DNA from: FW021-bin31 sp964478125
GTDB taxonomy: Bacteria; Bacteroidota; Bacteroidia; Chitinophagales; Chitinophagaceae
Reading direction: 5' to 3'
Length of the DNA: 43,975 bases
Assembly (NCBI GenBank): GCA_964478125.1
Contig: CAYZGR010000022.1
Location: 1 to 43,975 of the forward strand
Shown: one piece after another, positions 40,897-43,975 of the stretch
How positions within the stretch are numbered: the stretch's first letter is position 1
Layout: every line of letters starts with the position of its first letter
Notes under the pieces: model-generated
Told to the model about the DNA's origin: nothing
The model's input: only the letters and a program-made list of their open reading frames with translations
Databases searched by the model: none
Position numbers and translations under genes: made by a program

Positions 40897-41892
40897 ATGG
40901 AAGGTTCTTATCAACAGAGTGAGAAAGTCGGTTCTGTAAACAAGGCTGCTGCGAATCAATTGATATCACATGGGGCAGTTTATCCTGCGGTTCCTGCCGT
41001 ACAAAAAAAGAGTCCGGAGGAGGAAGAGCTACAGATGAAAGCGTCAAGCATAACAGACGATGTAAGCCAGAGGAAAGAACAGGTTGCTCCTCCACGAATT
41101 AACCGAACCGGCATGCCGGATCAACTGAAATCCGGCATTGAGAATCTTTCCGGTTTTTCGATGGATGATGTAAAAGTGCATTATAATTCTTCTCAACCTG
41201 CTCAGCTCAATGCCCTCGCTTACGCACAGGGAACAAATATCCACATTGCCCCCGGTCAGGAAAGACATCTGCCGCATGAAGCCTGGCATGTGGTGCAGCA
41301 AAAACAGGGGAGAGTAAGGCCCACCATGCAAATGAAAGATGTAGCGATTAATGATGATAAAGGTTTAGAGCGGGAGGCGGATGTGATGGGAGGTAGAGCT
41401 TTGCAGAGACGCAATGTAATTCAACGAAAAGAGGGGGATGATATAAGCGGTACTCAGGAGATCATCCCCGAAGAGAAGAAAAAACTTGAAGATTTGGGTG
41501 GGGCTATTCAGGCGAAACTTAAAGGGTCCTCAATAAATAATATGACTGTACAAAGAGCATATACCGCAAGAAGGCCCTTGGGAGGTAAAGTTAGTTTTGG
41601 ATTGAAAAGTCGTTGGTTTCACAACAAAGGAGTATTTCATGAGCACATTTTCTTTCAAGATGGAGTTGTACCGGGTGATATCGGATTTCACAATGGAAGT
41701 CCTAGTTTATTCGAGGATGCAGCTAACATGCGCGGCATGTATCAACAAATAAAAGTAAATTTAGATGACGCTATTATGCGTCAGGCCGTTCGGGATGTAG
41801 GAGATCCCGGCACCTATAGCTTATTGGGTAACAATTGTCAGGCTTACGTGGAAAGAGTACTTAATGTATATGATGGATACAAAAGGATTTAA
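40897..41892 (+). CDS. DUF4157 (eCIS core) protein with NlpC/P60- or LRAT-like C-terminal domain
   Basis: 331-aa modular protein. The N-terminal tag YPAVPAVQK lies at about 29-37. The DUF4157 domain (about 67-165) starts NRTGMPDQLKSGIE and contains HEAWH at 127-131 plus E158/E160 in LEREAD, a zincin-like site. QRRNVIQRK and VQRAY junction motifs follow. The C-terminal 90 residues carry HEH at 248-250 (FHEHIFFQDG) and C314 in YSLLGNNCQAYVERVL. A histidine strand followed by an NNC helix is the arrangement of circularly permuted papain-like enzymes (LRAT-like, NCEHF motif). It is predicted to be an effector with cysteine hydrolase or acyltransferase activity. DUF4157 proteins are linked to extracellular contractile injection systems in published surveys. 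Confidence 0.8.
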   Translation: MEGSYQQSEKVGSVNKAAANQLISHGAVYPAVPAVQKKSPEEEELQMKASSITDDVSQRKEQVAPPRINRTGMPDQLKSGIENLSGFSMDDVKVHYNSSQPAQLNALAYAQGTNIHIAPGQERHLPHEAWHVVQQKQGRVRPTMQMKDVAINDDKGLEREADVMGGRALQRRNVIQRKEGDDISGTQEIIPEEKKKLEDLGGAIQAKLKGSSINNMTVQRAYTARRPLGGKVSFGLKSRWFHNKGVFHEHIFFQDGVVPGDIGFHNGSPSLFEDAANMRGMYQQIKVNLDDAIMRQAVRDVGDPGTYSLLGNNCQAYVERVLNVYDGYKRI

Positions 41893-41935
41893 AAGGGAAA
41901 GGGTACTGTAGAGGCACAAATAAATCTTTATACCA

Positions 41936-42565
41936 ATGGATCGGAACGAACTGGAACACTGGATGCGTTTTTATTATAAAAATCCCCATCCTGAATTTAC
42001 CAGGCTGGCGGTAGAAAATTTAGGTAAAAAAGAATCGTTTTTAGATGACTATTCTGCAGAACCGTTCATTTTCTTTTTGAGCTTTATCTTTCAAGCCCAT
42101 CCTGATAAAGTTGAAGAATGGATATCCCCTTATATTTCAAATTTACCAAAGAGGGAGAAAGAGATGTTGATTACTTCATTATGGTTATCTGATACTCAAA
42201 ATGCCAAAGATTATCTTCTGGATTTAGCTGCCACAACGCAGGAAGTAAGGAAGTACATAAATTCTCTGACATCAAGGTACTTACCAAATCTGGAAAGCAT
42301 TCTCATTGATCGCCCAGGTGTTTTAGATGTTTTGTGGGCCGCTTTTATGGCAACTGGAGAAGAAAAATATCTAATCCGTATAATATCCACCTTGACATAT
42401 ATTGATACACAGAATGATGAATTAAAGCAACTGATTGGAAATAGCGCGCTGTGGTCACTAAAATCTAATATTAAGGCCCATCCAAAAATCAAAAATGTTT
42501 GTAGGCAACAATTGGCCAGAGCGTCATCCAAAGTCATCCCCATTCTACAAGATATTATTGATTAA
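41936..42565 (+). CDS. Helical-repeat protein of unknown function, possible partner or immunity protein
   Basis: 209 aa, all-helical, no signal peptide. It reads like HEAT/TPR-type repeats: HPEFTRLAVENLGKK, FLSFIFQAHPDKVEEWISPYISNLP, MLITSLWLSDTQNAKDYLLDLA, GVLDVLWAAFMATGEEKYLIRIIS. The sequence resembles a widespread uncharacterised family of helical proteins found in many Gram-negative bacteria. It lacks the tag shared by its neighbours and sits between two tagged effector-like genes (43 bases after, 12 before). This is the position expected of an immunity protein or a loading chaperone. Which of these it is cannot be told. Confidence 0.6.
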   Translation: MDRNELEHWMRFYYKNPHPEFTRLAVENLGKKESFLDDYSAEPFIFFLSFIFQAHPDKVEEWISPYISNLPKREKEMLITSLWLSDTQNAKDYLLDLAATTQEVRKYINSLTSRYLPNLESILIDRPGVLDVLWAAFMATGEEKYLIRIISTLTYIDTQNDELKQLIGNSALWSLKSNIKAHPKIKNVCRQQLARASSKVIPILQDIID

Positions 42566-42577
42566 ACAATAATTCCC

Positions 42578-43501
42578 ATGACCAATACTAATCAACTTGT
42601 TGAAAGGGATACCCTGATACAAAGAGCTATTTCAGAACGGACTGGGTCAAATGCTGTAGCCTTTCCTGCGGTACCTGTTCTGAAAAAGATAGAAAATGGG
42701 GAAGACAAGATACACAGGAGACCCGTTATTAGGAAATTTGGAGCTAATAATAATTTGATCATACAAAGAAGAATAAGGTACTCTGACCCCGTTATCACGG
42801 AGGACCTTAACGTGGCAAAGTCCTGGAAGGGAGGAGGAGACTACGCAGTAACACCATCGGTTATAAATAGTAAACGAATTCCTCCAACTTCAAATAAAAT
42901 TGGATTAATAAAAGAAGTTGGGTACAATTTTATCGATAAAGCCCCTGAAGATGAAGAGAATAGATTCCACTTAGAACTTCTTATACCTATTCAGGAAGTC
43001 AGTTACAGGCTCGAACTTCCAACGGATGGCCCCTGGGTATTACCCGATATCCCCGTTGAGGAAATTGATGCTTTTATCAGAGTTTATGGCTTAAAGTCCC
43101 CTGAGAGGACTGCAGAGGAAGAGAAAATGAAATGTGGTTTGATTGTATTAGAGGACGGTAATTTGAAAGAAAATATTCGAAAACATGAACTGCATCATGT
43201 GCGTGAACAAGAACAGGCCGTGACAGAAATCTTGGTACCCTGGGATGATAAAATTGAAGATAGTAAAAGCGCGGCGGACCAACTTACGAATCGAGACCCA
43301 TTAAAATTAATATTAGATTATAAAAAGATTGGCCCGGGGAAATCTGCACAAGATATTGCTGATGAATTGGTAGCACGCTTAGAAGCACTGGGAAATGCAT
43401 ATCATGATACTGAAGAAGGCAAACCACCCGTTATAACCAGGTTTGAATTTGATAAACCAACCAGGATTTATAAAGTCTGGTTAAAACTTGAAAAAACATA
43501 A
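42578..43501 (+). CDS. Effector-like protein with shared tag and HExxH metallopeptidase-like C-terminus
   Basis: 307 aa, no signal peptide. It begins MTNTNQLVERD, close to the start of the partial gene at 43551. The tag reads FPAVPVLKK (about 28-36) and LIIQRRIRY follows near residue 64, where the neighbours have QRK motifs. There is no DUF4157 module. The C-terminal domain has HELHH at 203-207 followed by VREQEQAVTEI, a HExxH zinc site with nearby glutamates that may provide the third ligand. The remainder of the domain (about 80-200 and 215-307) was not recognised. Probably a metallopeptidase-type effector (inference). 12 bases after the helical-repeat gene. Confidence 0.65.
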   Translation: MTNTNQLVERDTLIQRAISERTGSNAVAFPAVPVLKKIENGEDKIHRRPVIRKFGANNNLIIQRRIRYSDPVITEDLNVAKSWKGGGDYAVTPSVINSKRIPPTSNKIGLIKEVGYNFIDKAPEDEENRFHLELLIPIQEVSYRLELPTDGPWVLPDIPVEEIDAFIRVYGLKSPERTAEEEKMKCGLIVLEDGNLKENIRKHELHHVREQEQAVTEILVPWDDKIEDSKSAADQLTNRDPLKLILDYKKIGPGKSAQDIADELVARLEALGNAYHDTEEGKPPVITRFEFDKPTRIYKVWLKLEKT

Positions 43502-43550
43502 AGAAAGTAAAAAGAGTGTTTTCGAGGTAATTTTATCAATCGATTATTCT

Positions 43551-43975
43551 ATGACGAATGCTTATCAACACATAGAGATTAGCAACCCTCCCTGCCAGGC
43601 TGTTTCCGCACAAGCAACACGTAAAACTGCAACTCAATTTTCAATACCTACTTTACAAAAAGAAGGTTCAAAACGGAATACTTTCCCACCTCAGGTTCCA
43701 ATACGACGGAAACGCCATGAAGGAGAAACTCCTTTGTCCCAAAAAAAAGTTTCACCGCCAACCATTAATAATACCGGCATGCCCGACTGGTTGAAATCTG
43801 GCATCGAAACCCTTTCCGGCTTCTCTATGGATGATGTAAATGTGCATTACAATTCTTCTCAACCAGTCCAACTTAATGCCCTGGCTTATGCAAAGGGAAG
43901 CAATATCCACATCGCTCCCGGTCAGGAAAGGCACTTGCCGCATGAAGCTTGGCATGTAGTGCAGCAAAAACAAGG
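43551..43975 (+). CDS. DUF4157 (eCIS core) protein, cut by the window edge
   Basis: Only the first 141 codons are present; the frame is open to the last base. It begins MTNAYQHIEI. A degenerate tag (FSIPTLQKEG, about 29-38) occupies the place of PAVP in the neighbours, then comes a basic linker and a PLSQKK junction. The DUF4157 module starts NNTGMPDWLKSGIE and reaches HEAWHVVQQKQ at the edge. Over 69 residues it matches the 40897 product at 62 positions. The variable C-terminal domain lies outside the window. Confidence 0.8.
   Translation, partial: MTNAYQHIEISNPPCQAVSAQATRKTATQFSIPTLQKEGSKRNTFPPQVPIRRKRHEGETPLSQKKVSPPTINNTGMPDWLKSGIETLSGFSMDDVNVHYNSSQPVQLNALAYAKGSNIHIAPGQERHLPHEAWHVVQQKQ

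Noticed and set aside
39837..43975. Contractile injection system structural genes
   Set aside because: No sheath, tube, baseplate, spike or AAA ATPase gene is visible; only cargo-like proteins are present, so a system cannot be claimed from this window.

Overview
The window comes from a Bacteroidota genome, most likely the Chitinophagaceae/Chitinophagia. This rests on the SusC/SusD outer-membrane pair, a hybrid two-component/AraC regulator, TonB-dependent receptors of the Bacteroidota beta-barrel type, promoters of the TTTG-N19-TAnnTTTG class, and a nuo operon with a fused nuoCD gene. No rRNA, tRNA, CRISPR array, insertion sequence or phage module was recognised.

Layout. (1) 1-444: the 3' part of a TlpA-like thioredoxin gene, possibly frameshifted. 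(2) 632-15692, minus strand: a complete NADH:quinone oxidoreductase (complex I) operon, nuoA-B-CD-E-F-G-H-I-J-K-L-M-N, with many 4-base overlaps and all cluster-binding cysteine motifs, including a fourth NuoG motif (N7 type). (3) 15693-16271: a divergent control region with a near-consensus promoter and a roughly 330-nt leader ahead of susC. (4) 16272-38542, plus strand: an outer-membrane and protein-degradation region. It holds susC, susD, a TlpA-like lipoprotein, a small orphan protein, a collagen-like lipoprotein, a strong terminator, a 79-bp tandem repeat, a hybrid regulator, an M13 peptidase, a small membrane protein, a shortened prolyl-oligopeptidase-like enzyme, a second copy of the small orphan protein, a TonB-dependent receptor, an alpha/beta-hydrolase lipoprotein and an M1 aminopeptidase-like enzyme. 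The content suggests uptake and breakdown of peptides or proteins rather than glycans; that is inference. (5) 38767-39795: a likely pentameric ligand-gated ion channel homologue. (6) 39837 to the right edge: a compact run of five genes built around DUF4157 (the eCIS core domain) and effector-like C-termini.

The most interesting part is the right-hand run. Three complete products, and more weakly the cut-off fourth, share a short N-terminal signature (aromatic-P-A-V-P-x-hydrophobic-Q/K-K) and Q-R/A-K/R junction motifs. Only two of them carry the DUF4157 metalloprotease-like module, and those two are about 90% identical there. The others go straight to different C-terminal domains. This looks like a cassette array of effectors sharing a short tag. 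No injection-system structural genes lie in the window, so the delivery route cannot be seen. A second novelty is a pair of small paralogous proteins (75 and 87 aa) next to the collagen-like lipoprotein and the prolyl-oligopeptidase-like enzyme.
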